Positions 1-6,559 of a stretch of DNA of 9,057 bases are shown in pieces. Each line of letters begins with the position of its first letter. Position 1 is the stretch's first letter. The DNA is taken from contig CAYGDP010000045.1 of the NCBI GenBank assembly GCA_964348665.1, forward strand, positions 1 through 9,057, written 5' to 3'. The notes under the pieces are model-generated. The model ran no database searches, was not told where the DNA came from, and saw nothing but the letters and a program-made list of their open reading frames with translations. The DNA comes from CAYGDP01 sp964348665 (GTDB taxonomy: Bacteria; Verrucomicrobiota; Verrucomicrobiia; Palsa-1439; CAYGDP01). Both the position numbers and the translations under genes were made by a program.

Positions 1-23
1 ACCCATGGCCAAGTTTAATGTTA

Positions 24-29
24 TATACT
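24..29 (+). promoter_or_regulatory. Possible -10 box upstream of the DUF1080 gene
   Basis: TATACT matches the sigma-70 -10 consensus at five of six positions and lies 43 nt before the ATG at 73. A -35 box at normal spacing would fall at about bases 1-7, where the sequence (ACCCATG) does not resemble one. This is therefore only a weak candidate, and the true promoter may be outside the window. Confidence 0.2.
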
Positions 30-72
30 GTCCAACCAATGGGGCAAGGTCACCCTGACGAAAGGCATTTCG

Positions 73-855
73 ATGAAAAACAACTACCATAATCTCTCAT
101 CACTCTTGCTTGCCGCGCTCGTGCTTCCGCTCTTCGGCGTCGCTGCCGACAAAAACATCGGCGTGGGCGCGAAGCCGATCGCTGGCGCCGAGATCATCCT
201 CGATGGCTCGCGCCAGATGCTCGATGATAAGTGGACGTATTGGGAAGGGCCGCGGTTCAGTTCTGCCCTGCCGATCAAGTGGAAGATCGTGGATGATCCC
301 GTGGACAAGGGCACGGCGGTGCAGACCGATGATCCTGCCGCGGCTGGCGGCAAGTATGGCGCGGCGGATATCGTCACCAAAAAAGCCTATCGGGATTTCC
401 GGTTGCACATCGAGTTCCTCATCATGAAGGAACGCGGCAACAGCGGTGTCTATTTGCAGAACCGTTACGAGATTCAAATCATGGACGGTGACAAGACCAA
501 GCACGGTCTTGGCGCGGTAATCAACGAGACCGAGTCCCCCTACCACGCGTACAACGGTCTTGGAAAATGGAACGCCTACGACATCAACTTCAGGGCAGCT
601 AGATTTGCCGACGGAAAATTGACGGAGAAAGCTATGGTCACGATGTATTTCAATGGGATCAAGGTGCACACCAATCAGCGGATCAATCAGGTGTGGGGCG
701 GCGCCAATTCGGGGATTGATGGCGGGAACAACGGCGGGAAAGGCATCACCGATACGCCGGGCGGTCTCAAGCTGCAATGCGAAGGTCACGACGTTCGCTA
801 TCGCAATGCCTGGATCAAGGAACTCGATCTCAAAGAGGCGGACACGGATTTTTAA
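73..855 (+). CDS. Secreted DUF1080 (3-keto-disaccharide hydrolase-like) protein
   Basis: A 260-residue exported protein of the DUF1080 / 3-keto-disaccharide hydrolase family (Pfam PF06439), a concanavalin-like beta-sandwich. Characterised members cleave 3-keto-glycosides; the substrate here is unknown. Residues 1-25 form a signal peptide with a leucine-rich core and likely cleavage after VAA. The family hallmarks are the strand pattern GNSGVYLQNRYEIQIMD (122-138) and the C-terminal GLKLQCEGHDVRYRNAWIKE (231-250). A glycine/asparagine-rich loop lies at about 209-229. The ATG at 73 is favoured because GAAAGG (60-65) sits 7 nt upstream and the signal peptide begins there. It is the first gene of a plus-strand series of exported proteins, followed by a palindromic element and the cytochrome gene. 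Residues 22-38 are almost identical to the same positions of the LamG protein at 4686. The family call is solid; the enzymatic activity is inferred from family. Confidence 0.9.
   Translation: MKNNYHNLSSLLLAALVLPLFGVAADKNIGVGAKPIAGAEIILDGSRQMLDDKWTYWEGPRFSSALPIKWKIVDDPVDKGTAVQTDDPAAAGGKYGAADIVTKKAYRDFRLHIEFLIMKERGNSGVYLQNRYEIQIMDGDKTKHGLGAVINETESPYHAYNGLGKWNAYDINFRAARFADGKLTEKAMVTMYFNGIKVHTNQRINQVWGGANSGIDGGNNGGKGITDTPGGLKLQCEGHDVRYRNAWIKELDLKEADTDF
136..187 (+). repeat. Leader-proximal coding repeat, copy 1 (in DUF1080 gene)
   Basis: A 52-bp stretch encoding GVAADKNIGVGAKPIAG (residues 22-38), spanning the end of the signal peptide and the first residues of the mature protein. It aligns without gaps to 4749-4800, with 43 of 52 bases identical. 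Eight of the nine differences are silent third-position changes and one gives Val versus Ala at residue 31. Similarity stops at both edges. Confidence 0.8.
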
Positions 856-861
856 TTGAAA

Positions 862-933
862 TTGTAGCGGCGGTCTGCGACCGCCGACTCTGTTATTGCA
901 TCGGAAATCGACGCTCATAGAGCGTCGCTACAA
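862..933. repeat. 72-bp palindromic REP/MITE-like element
   Basis: The element is bounded by a perfect 8-bp inverted repeat, TTGTAGCG (862-869) and CGCTACAA (926-933). Inside are two perfect hairpins: CGGCGGTC-TGC-GACCGCCG (868-886, 8-bp stem, 3-nt loop) and GACGCTC-ATA-GAGCGTC (910-926, 7-bp stem, 3-nt loop). The three pairings give a cloverleaf or three-way junction, with the outer stem sharing two bases with the first hairpin and one with the second. It starts 7 bp after the DUF1080 stop and is the only copy in the window. The form resembles extragenic palindromic repeats; it could also trim or stabilise the 3' end of the upstream mRNA. It lacks a clear U-tract, so a simple intrinsic terminator is less likely. 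Confidence 0.75.
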
Positions 934-1024
934 ACGACTGGCTTATTGCGCGGGCTAAAGAACTATTGGTCGTCTGTTGTCCTCATAAAATCCATTGAAC
1001 AGCCGGCCACAGTCGGCATCAGAT

Positions 1025-3337
1025 ATGGTGATGCGCATCCGAGACGTTCAACACTTCACTTTGGCATTGCTCTGTCTGCTATTGGGTCGGCTCGACCTAT
1101 CCGCTGCGGAACGATCACCATCCGGTCAGGCAATCTACCGTCAGCTCTGCGTCAAGTGTCATGGGAAAAATGGTGAAGGCGTGAAGGGCAAAAACGAAGA
1201 CCCACTCGTCGGCGACCGGTCTCTCGACAATTTGACCCGCTACATTGACCGCGAAATGCCGGAGAACGCGCCCGAGAAATGCAAAGGCGCCGACGCGGAG
1301 GCCGTCGCCCGCTACATCTACGATGCGTTCTACTCGCGGGAGGCGCGTCTGCGAAAAAACCCGCCGCGCGTGGAGCTGGCGCATCTGACCAACCGCCAAT
1401 ATCTCGTCAGCGTGGCCGATCTCGTGGGAAGGTTCATCGAGCCGCGCGAAACCGTCGGCAAAGAGCGCGGATTGACTGGGCGTTATTACAATCACCGGAA
1501 TTCTCAAAAGGACCAGGGCGCCTATGAGCGCGTGGATCGGCAGGTGCAGTTCGATTTTGGCGAAGCGAGTCATGACGGCAAGCCCGTCGGCAAGGAAGGA
1601 TTTTCGGTGCAATGGCGCGGATCGCTTCTGGCAGATGAGACGGGTGATTACGAGTTTATCGTCAAAACCCCCAACGGGGCGCGATTGTGGGTGAACAACG
1701 ACAACGAACCGTTGATTGACGCGTGGGTGGCATCCGGCGAGACCACCGAAGCCACAGCTACCCGTCGCTTGATCGGCGGGCGCGTGTATCCTCTCAAGCT
1801 CGACCTCTTCAAGTACAAAGATAAAACGGCCTCGATGACGCTGCAGTGGAAGCCGCCGCATGGTACGCGCCAGACGATTCCCGCGCGGAATCTTTCGCCC
1901 GCGCGCGTCGCGCCTACGTTCATCGTCACCACCCCCTTTCCCGCCGATGACAGCAGCATTGGTTACGAGCGCGGCGTGCAAATCTCCAAAGGATGGAACG
2001 ATGCGACAACCCAGGCGGCCATCGAAACGGCGAATTACGTCGTCAAACACCTCGACAGTCTTTCCCGCAGCCAACCGCAGGATGCTGACCGGGCGTCGAA
2101 GGTGAGTGCATTTTGCACGGAATTCACGGCTGCCGCTCTGCGACGACCGTTAACGGAAGAACAGAAGCGGGTGTTTGTGTCCGCGCATTTCAAAGGCACG
2201 CCCTCGATCGAGGAAGCCGTCAAACGCGTCGTGCTGCTGACCTTGAAATCGCCACGGTTTCTTTACCTGGGTCTGGATGCGGCCAAGCCCGATGATTTCA
2301 CGGTGGCCGAGCGGCTTTCGTTCTCCCTGTGGGATTCGCTGCCCGACCGCGAGTTGACGAAGGCCGCAGCCGAAGGCCGTCTACTCACTCGGGAACAAGT
2401 GACCCAGCAGGCAACCCGGATGCTGGGCGATCCTCGCGCTCGCGCGAAAATGCAGTTCTTTCTGCATCACTGGCTCCAAATGAATCGCGTGGAGGACCTC
2501 GCCAAAGATCCAAAACGATTCCCCGATTTCACCCCCGAAATCATCGCCGACTTGCGAACCTCGCTGAACCTCTTCCTTGAGGACGTTGTCTGGAACGGTT
2601 CCTCGGATTTTCGACAGCTCTTACGAGCGGATTATCTCTTCTTGAATGGCCGGCTTGCGAAATACTACGGCATCGAGATCCCGCAAGCTGGGACCGATGA
2701 CGACTTCGTAAAAGTCCAGATGGACCCGAAACAACGCGCGGGCGTGGTAACGCATCCGTATTTGTTGGCGGCTTTCTCGTATCCCAAGTTCACTTCCCCC
2801 ATTCATCGCGGAGTGTTCCTGACGCGCAACGTCGTCGGACGCCATCTCAAGCCGCCGGTGATGGCAGTTGCGTTCAAGGACGAGGAGTTCGCTCCCAACC
2901 TGACGATGCGGGAAAAAATCGCCCAGCTCACAAGCTCGCAGGCCTGCCAAAGCTGTCACGCCGTCATCAATCCGCTCGGGTTCAGCCTGGAACATTTCGA
3001 CGCCGTGGGACGTTTCCGTACCGCCGAAGGAGGGCGTCCCATTGACGCCGTCACCGACTATCAGACTGATGATGGTCGAACGATTCGTCTCACTGGGGCG
3101 CGCGACCTGGCCGAGTTCGCCGCGGGAAGCGAGCAGGCTCATCATGCCTTCGTTGAACAGCTCTTTCACCAGACGGTCAAACAACCGATGCTCGCATACG
3201 GCGCCGACGAAGCAAACCGCCTCCGGCAATCCTTCGCCAGTTCGGGGTTTAGCGTCCAGAAACTACTGGTGGACATCGTCGGAATTTCGTCCTTGCGCGG
3301 TGTAGAAAAACCCGTATCTTCAGCGGACAAACGATGA
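1025..3337 (+). CDS. Exported c-type cytochrome with PA14 and planctomycete DUF1587/1595/1592/1588/1585 domains
   Basis: A 770-residue multidomain protein. After a signal peptide (about 1-29) comes a cytochrome c domain with the heme site CVKCH (42-46) and a likely axial Met78 in REMPENAP. Next are a DUF1587-like segment (about 113-137, HLTNRQYLVSVADLVG), a PA14-type domain (about 149-290, beginning GLTGRYYN), DUF1595 (about 363-415), DUF1592 (about 422-545), DUF1588 (about 570-667) with a second heme-binding-type motif CQSCH (641-645), and DUF1585 (about 690-765). The order fits the planctomycete cytochrome (PSCyt/PSD) architecture, whose biochemical role is unsettled; PA14 suggests carbohydrate binding. 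No convincing Shine-Dalgarno was found. ATG 1025 or ATG 1031 puts the basic n-region directly before the hydrophobic core, while an in-frame TTG at 995 would add ten residues. The gene is probably translationally coupled to the DUF1552 gene through an ATGA overlap. Confidence 0.88.
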   Translation: MVMRIRDVQHFTLALLCLLLGRLDLSAAERSPSGQAIYRQLCVKCHGKNGEGVKGKNEDPLVGDRSLDNLTRYIDREMPENAPEKCKGADAEAVARYIYDAFYSREARLRKNPPRVELAHLTNRQYLVSVADLVGRFIEPRETVGKERGLTGRYYNHRNSQKDQGAYERVDRQVQFDFGEASHDGKPVGKEGFSVQWRGSLLADETGDYEFIVKTPNGARLWVNNDNEPLIDAWVASGETTEATATRRLIGGRVYPLKLDLFKYKDKTASMTLQWKPPHGTRQTIPARNLSPARVAPTFIVTTPFPADDSSIGYERGVQISKGWNDATTQAAIETANYVVKHLDSLSRSQPQDADRASKVSAFCTEFTAAALRRPLTEEQKRVFVSAHFKGTPSIEEAVKRVVLLTLKSPRFLYLGLDAAKPDDFTVAERLSFSLWDSLPDRELTKAAAEGRLLTREQVTQQATRMLGDPRARAKMQFFLHHWLQMNRVEDLAKDPKRFPDFTPEIIADLRTSLNLFLEDVVWNGSSDFRQLLRADYLFLNGRLAKYYGIEIPQAGTDDDFVKVQMDPKQRAGVVTHPYLLAAFSYPKFTSPIHRGVFLTRNVVGRHLKPPVMAVAFKDEEFAPNLTMREKIAQLTSSQACQSCHAVINPLGFSLEHFDAVGRFRTAEGGRPIDAVTDYQTDDGRTIRLTGARDLAEFAAGSEQAHHAFVEQLFHQTVKQPMLAYGADEANRLRQSFASSGFSVQKLLVDIVGISSLRGVEKPVSSADKR

Positions 3338-4647
3338 ACGCGATCCACCGTAGGCTTTTCCTCAAACAACTGGGGCTTTCTACTGCCGCAGTCCCGTTCG
3401 TCGTCGGCTTGCCGAGCTTGGGGCTGGCCGCGCCCGCGCGCCCGCGTCAGCGGCTCATCGTGATGTTCAGCCCCAACGGCACGATTCCCCCGGCATATTG
3501 GCCCGACGAAACTGGCCCCGATTTTACCCTCAAGGAAATCGTCAAACCGCTGGAAGCGTTCAAGGAACGAATGCTTTTCCTCCATGGCGTCTGCAACAAA
3601 GTCCGCGGCGACGGTGACGGTCATATGCGCGGGATGAGCTGCCTGCTGACGGGCGAGGAATTGTTTCCGGGAAACATTCAGGGCGGCTCGGACACGCCCG
3701 CGGGATGGTGCAAAGGCATTTCAATTGATCAGGAATTAAAAAACTATTTCCAAAGCCGGGACGAAACGCGTACCCGGTTCGGCTCGCTCGAATTCGGCGT
3801 CGGCGTGACCGACCGCGCCGATCCCTGGACGCGAATGTCGTACGCGGGACCCAATCAACCCGTCGCTCCCATCTCCGATCCCTACCAGATGTACCAAAAA
3901 CTTTACGGCCAGTTGAAAGACAAGGAGAGCCTGCGAAGCGTTCTCGACGACGTGCGCGACGACCTGAAAAAGGTTTCCAAGGTCATCAGCGCCGAAGACC
4001 GCCGCATGCTCGATGAACACGAAGCGCTGGTCCGCCAGATGGAAAAGGAAATCGCCGACAGCGAAAAACAAAAGCTGCGCGTCAACCCGCCCACCCTGGA
4101 GTCGGGCGTCGCCGACCAGAATGATAACCTGCCGAAATTGAGCCGGATGCAGATTGATTTGCTCGTCAATAGTTTCGTCAACGACATGGCGCGCGTGGCG
4201 ACATTGCAATTCACGAAATCGGTCGGGTCAGCCAAAATGAAATGGCTCGATATCAACGACGGACATCACGGCCTATCGCACGAGCCGGACAAAAACGCGG
4301 ACGCACAAACGAAACTCACCAAAATCAACAAATGGTTTGCCGGCGAACTCGCGTATCTCGTTCAGAAACTCGCCACCACGCCGGAGCCGGGAGACAAGGG
4401 AAGCATGCTCGATCATACGCTCCTCATCTGGACCAACGAACTCGGCCAAGGCAACTCGCACACTCTCAACAACATTCCCTTCCTACTAATCGGCGGCGGG
4501 TTCGGATTCAAGATGGGACGTTCGCTCAAATTCGAAAAAGTTGCCCATAACCGCCTCCACATCGCCCTTGCCCACGCCGCCGGCCATCGGATCGAGACCT
4601 TCGGCAAAAAAGCGCTCTGCGAAGGCGGTGCTCTGAATTTGACGTAG
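3334..4647 (+). CDS. DUF1552 (HXXSHH-type) protein with Tat leader
   Basis: A 437-residue protein of the DUF1552 family (Pfam PF07586), regularly encoded beside DUF1592/1588/1585 cytochromes in planctomycetes and verrucomicrobia; function unknown. It begins with a twin-arginine leader, HRRLFLKQLG (5-14), followed by a hydrophobic stretch and likely cleavage near residues 33-35, so it is probably exported folded, perhaps with a cofactor or a partner. A charged, probably helical region lies at about 190-255. The family signature region reads DGHHGLSHEP (309-318), where the final His of HXXSHH is Glu317. A conserved C-terminal block, DHTLLIWTNELGQGNSHT, starts at about 360. The ATG lies inside the cytochrome stop (ATGA, 3334-3337), which indicates coupled synthesis and a likely physical partnership. 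The LamG gene follows after 38 bp. Family assignment is confident. Confidence 0.9.
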   Translation: MNAIHRRLFLKQLGLSTAAVPFVVGLPSLGLAAPARPRQRLIVMFSPNGTIPPAYWPDETGPDFTLKEIVKPLEAFKERMLFLHGVCNKVRGDGDGHMRGMSCLLTGEELFPGNIQGGSDTPAGWCKGISIDQELKNYFQSRDETRTRFGSLEFGVGVTDRADPWTRMSYAGPNQPVAPISDPYQMYQKLYGQLKDKESLRSVLDDVRDDLKKVSKVISAEDRRMLDEHEALVRQMEKEIADSEKQKLRVNPPTLESGVADQNDNLPKLSRMQIDLLVNSFVNDMARVATLQFTKSVGSAKMKWLDINDGHHGLSHEPDKNADAQTKLTKINKWFAGELAYLVQKLATTPEPGDKGSMLDHTLLIWTNELGQGNSHTLNNIPFLLIGGGFGFKMGRSLKFEKVAHNRLHIALAHAAGHRIETFGKKALCEGGALNLT

Positions 4648-4685
4648 GCCAGACCGTTCGGAATTCTTTCGCAACCGGTATTTCC

Positions 4686-5690
4686 ATGATCATCAACGGC
4701 AGCCGTTTCACAATGTCTCTCCCGGTATTTCTTGCGCTTACACTAACGGGGGTCGCCGCTGACAAGAACATTGGTGCGGGCGCAAAGCCGATCGCAGGCG
4801 ATTCGTCGGCGGTGGAGAAAACACCCGGTCTCGTCGCCTTCTGGACGTTTGGCGAGGAGGCGGGACAACCGCGCCTTTCTCGTGGCACAAAAGAAAAACA
4901 TCCACTTGCAGAAGTCGGCGGACCGATCGAGAGGGTCGAGGGCGGGCCATTCTCCGGTTACTCGGCGGACCTAAACGGCAAACAATATTTTCGCATCCCC
5001 TACTCTGACACTGGCGACCTCAATATTTCCGGCAAGGACGCACAGGTCAGCATGTTCGCCGTGGTGCGAATCATTGACCTGAAACAGAGTCGAACCATTG
5101 CTGGCATGTGGAGCGAGGGCAAAGGCGCAAATGACGATACCGGCACGCGCCAATACGCCCTGCTCATGAACATGCCCACCTATGGCGGCCCGCGACAGCT
5201 CACGCCACACATCTCCAGCGAGGGAGGCATCACACGACGCGCGGACGGCAGCGCGTTTCCGTGGTGCGCCGATTACGCCGCAAGCCGCAGCGAAGTTCCC
5301 GAGGAAAAATGGTGTTCGCTGGGATTCACGTATGATGGGATTTTTATTCGCGCCTACATCAACGGAGCACTGGAAGAGCGCGCGCTTGACCCGGTGAAAG
5401 ACAAACGGACTGACCGTTATTTCACGCAGGAAGGTCCCGGTGGAAAAGATCGTGGGATGAACCCTTATTACCACGGGCGAGGCATTTTCCGTTACGATCC
5501 CGCACTACACTCCAAGACCAAACCGGGAGGTGGCGCGGATTTTACGGTTGGGGCGCGGTACGCCGTTGGCTCGATGCTCAAGGAGGCGACCATTGGCCGG
5601 TTCGGCGGGCTTGCTGTATTCAATCGTGCGCTAACTGACGCAGAAATGGGTAAGCTGCACGAGGCGGCGAATATCACGGCGTTAAAATAA
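4686..5690 (+). CDS. Secreted LamG/concanavalin-fold protein
   Basis: A 334-residue exported protein with a single LamG-like (concanavalin A-like lectin/glucanase) domain over about residues 47-325. The domain opens with GLVAFWTFGEE, has DGIFIRAYINGALEE in the middle and ends with GGLAVFNRALTDAEMGKLHE, the typical last strand and helix of such domains. It probably binds carbohydrate or another surface ligand; no catalytic residues are recognisable. The signal peptide is about residues 1-25. ATG 4686 is preferred over in-frame ATG 4713 because it places the GVAADKNIG segment at residues 22-30, exactly as in the DUF1080 protein, and gives a normal-length leader. No clear Shine-Dalgarno is visible. 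It is the last gene of the plus-strand series, and its final codons lie in a terminator-like stem-loop. Confidence 0.83.
   Translation: MIINGSRFTMSLPVFLALTLTGVAADKNIGAGAKPIAGDSSAVEKTPGLVAFWTFGEEAGQPRLSRGTKEKHPLAEVGGPIERVEGGPFSGYSADLNGKQYFRIPYSDTGDLNISGKDAQVSMFAVVRIIDLKQSRTIAGMWSEGKGANDDTGTRQYALLMNMPTYGGPRQLTPHISSEGGITRRADGSAFPWCADYAASRSEVPEEKWCSLGFTYDGIFIRAYINGALEERALDPVKDKRTDRYFTQEGPGGKDRGMNPYYHGRGIFRYDPALHSKTKPGGGADFTVGARYAVGSMLKEATIGRFGGLAVFNRALTDAEMGKLHEAANITALK
4749..4800 (+). repeat. Leader-proximal coding repeat, copy 2 (in LamG gene)
   Basis: Encodes GVAADKNIGAGAKPIAG, residues 22-38 of the LamG protein. It aligns to 136-187 with nine mismatches in 52 bases, eight of them silent. Upstream leader sequence and downstream domain sequence are unrelated in the two genes. 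In DUF1080 the segment runs into the domain start (AEIILDGS), so a DUF1080 gene is the likelier source. Confidence 0.8.
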
Positions 5691-5710
5691 ACTTCGCCGC
5701 CGATTATTTT
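5663..5710 (+). terminator. Probable intrinsic terminator of the plus-strand series
   Basis: A perfect 9-bp stem, GGCGGCGAA (5663-5671) and TTCGCCGCC (5693-5701), encloses a 21-nt loop containing the LamG stop codon. The T-rich run GATTATTTT (5702-5710) follows. The orientation suits plus-strand transcription; no T-run follows on the minus strand. The long loop lowers confidence. The T-tract overlaps the stop codon of the converging phosphodiesterase gene. Confidence 0.5.
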
Positions 5711-6522
5711 AACTGTTCCCTCAACCAACCGGGGCGGTCGGTCCCGATGGCGTCCACTCCCAATGCGAACATCTTTCGCGCCACCTCGGGGTCATTGACA
5801 GTCCAGACGAAAAGCTTTAGGCCCGCTGAATTTAGTTCTTTGACAAACGCCTCATTCATAGGCCATTTGAACTGCAACCCAAGGCCATCCAAGCCGGCTT
5901 CCTTCGCATTTTCCAACAGCGGCGCGAGCTCCGGGTATCGTTCCGTTTTTGAATCCTTCTTGTAGTCGTGCAGAAGATAATGATCGAACTGCGGAAAACG
6001 TTTCTTGGACCGCTCAAGCACTTTGAGGCTGAAACTGATGACAACGAGCTGCTCGGGCGGGCGATGGGCCTGCTGAAGAACCCGCTCCAGTTCGTCCAGA
6101 ATCTCGGGGCCGCATTTGATTTCAAGAAAGGCGCGACGGCCGGAAGGAATCGTGGCAAGAATGGATTCCAAGGTCGGGATTCGCTCGCCCTTGAAACTGG
6201 CGTGCTTCCACGAACCCACATCAAGTTGTTTTAGCTCATCCCAGGTCTGCTCCGTCAACTTGCGTTCGGGGCCGCCTACCCGTTTGGTGTCGCCGTCGTG
6301 CATCACCACGAGCCGACCATCTTTTGACAACCAGAGATCCAACTCGATGGCATCGGCTTTTTGTTCCCAGGCGAGCTTCATCGAAGCCAGGGTATTTTCC
6401 GGGGCGTCGTGGGACGCACCGCGATGGGCGATGATCTCCGCGGCCTGTAGGCCAATGAATTGCATGGCCAACCACGCGCCAATCATCAATCGCCAGCAGT
6501 AAATCCTGTTCCCGGATTGCAT
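5704..6522 (-). CDS. Exported glycerophosphodiester phosphodiesterase-like protein
   Basis: A 272-residue member of the GDPD family (TIM barrel), which hydrolyses glycerophosphodiesters to glycerol 3-phosphate and an alcohol in a metal-dependent reaction. The catalytic set is intact: HRG (33-35), PENT (41-44), E60 and D62 in AIELDL, the general-acid-type H75 in MHDGD, and EIK (134-136). The C-terminal barrel motif is WTVND (240-244) ... GVDAIGTDRPG (255-265). Residues 1-28 form a likely signal peptide ending QAA. An in-frame TTG at 6549 would give 281 residues; the ATG at 6522 is chosen for a normal signal peptide, though neither start has a good Shine-Dalgarno. It is the last gene of the minus-strand unit, 37 bp after the thioredoxin-fold gene. 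It converges on the LamG gene with 13 bp between stop codons. Confidence 0.88.
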   Translation of the reverse strand: MQSGNRIYCWRLMIGAWLAMQFIGLQAAEIIAHRGASHDAPENTLASMKLAWEQKADAIELDLWLSKDGRLVVMHDGDTKRVGGPERKLTEQTWDELKQLDVGSWKHASFKGERIPTLESILATIPSGRRAFLEIKCGPEILDELERVLQQAHRPPEQLVVISFSLKVLERSKKRFPQFDHYLLHDYKKDSKTERYPELAPLLENAKEAGLDGLGLQFKWPMNEAFVKELNSAGLKLFVWTVNDPEVARKMFALGVDAIGTDRPGWLREQLK

Positions 6523-6559
6523 AAATTGTCGAAGATGTTGCTTCCCCAAACGCCCGAAT

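Noticed and set aside
3..92. Plus-strand frame open from the window edge to a TAA at 90-92, overlapping the DUF1080 start; could be the tail of an upstream gene.
   Set aside because: Only about 30 codons, with no recognisable family sequence; an open run of this length is expected by chance.
100..918. 272-codon antisense open frame opposite the DUF1080 gene.
   Set aside because: It mirrors a well-supported gene with signal peptide and family motifs, shows no recognisable domain, and runs through the palindromic element. It is a by-product of codon bias.
862..933. The palindromic element as a simple rho-independent terminator.
   Set aside because: Neither hairpin is followed by a convincing T-run, and the outer inverted repeat is not explained by a terminator.
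966..991. TTGGTC ... TAAAAT as a promoter for the cytochrome gene.
   Set aside because: The spacer is only 14 bp and the -35 match is poor, so it was not annotated.
995..1024. TTG at 995 as the start of the cytochrome gene.
   Set aside because: The ten extra residues are polar and precede an already complete signal peptide beginning at ATG 1025 or 1031; no ribosome-binding site supports the TTG. It is kept as an alternative only.
1115..2074. 319-codon antisense open frame opposite the cytochrome gene.
   Set aside because: The opposite strand encodes clear CXXCH, PA14 and DUF1587 features; the antisense product has no recognisable motif.
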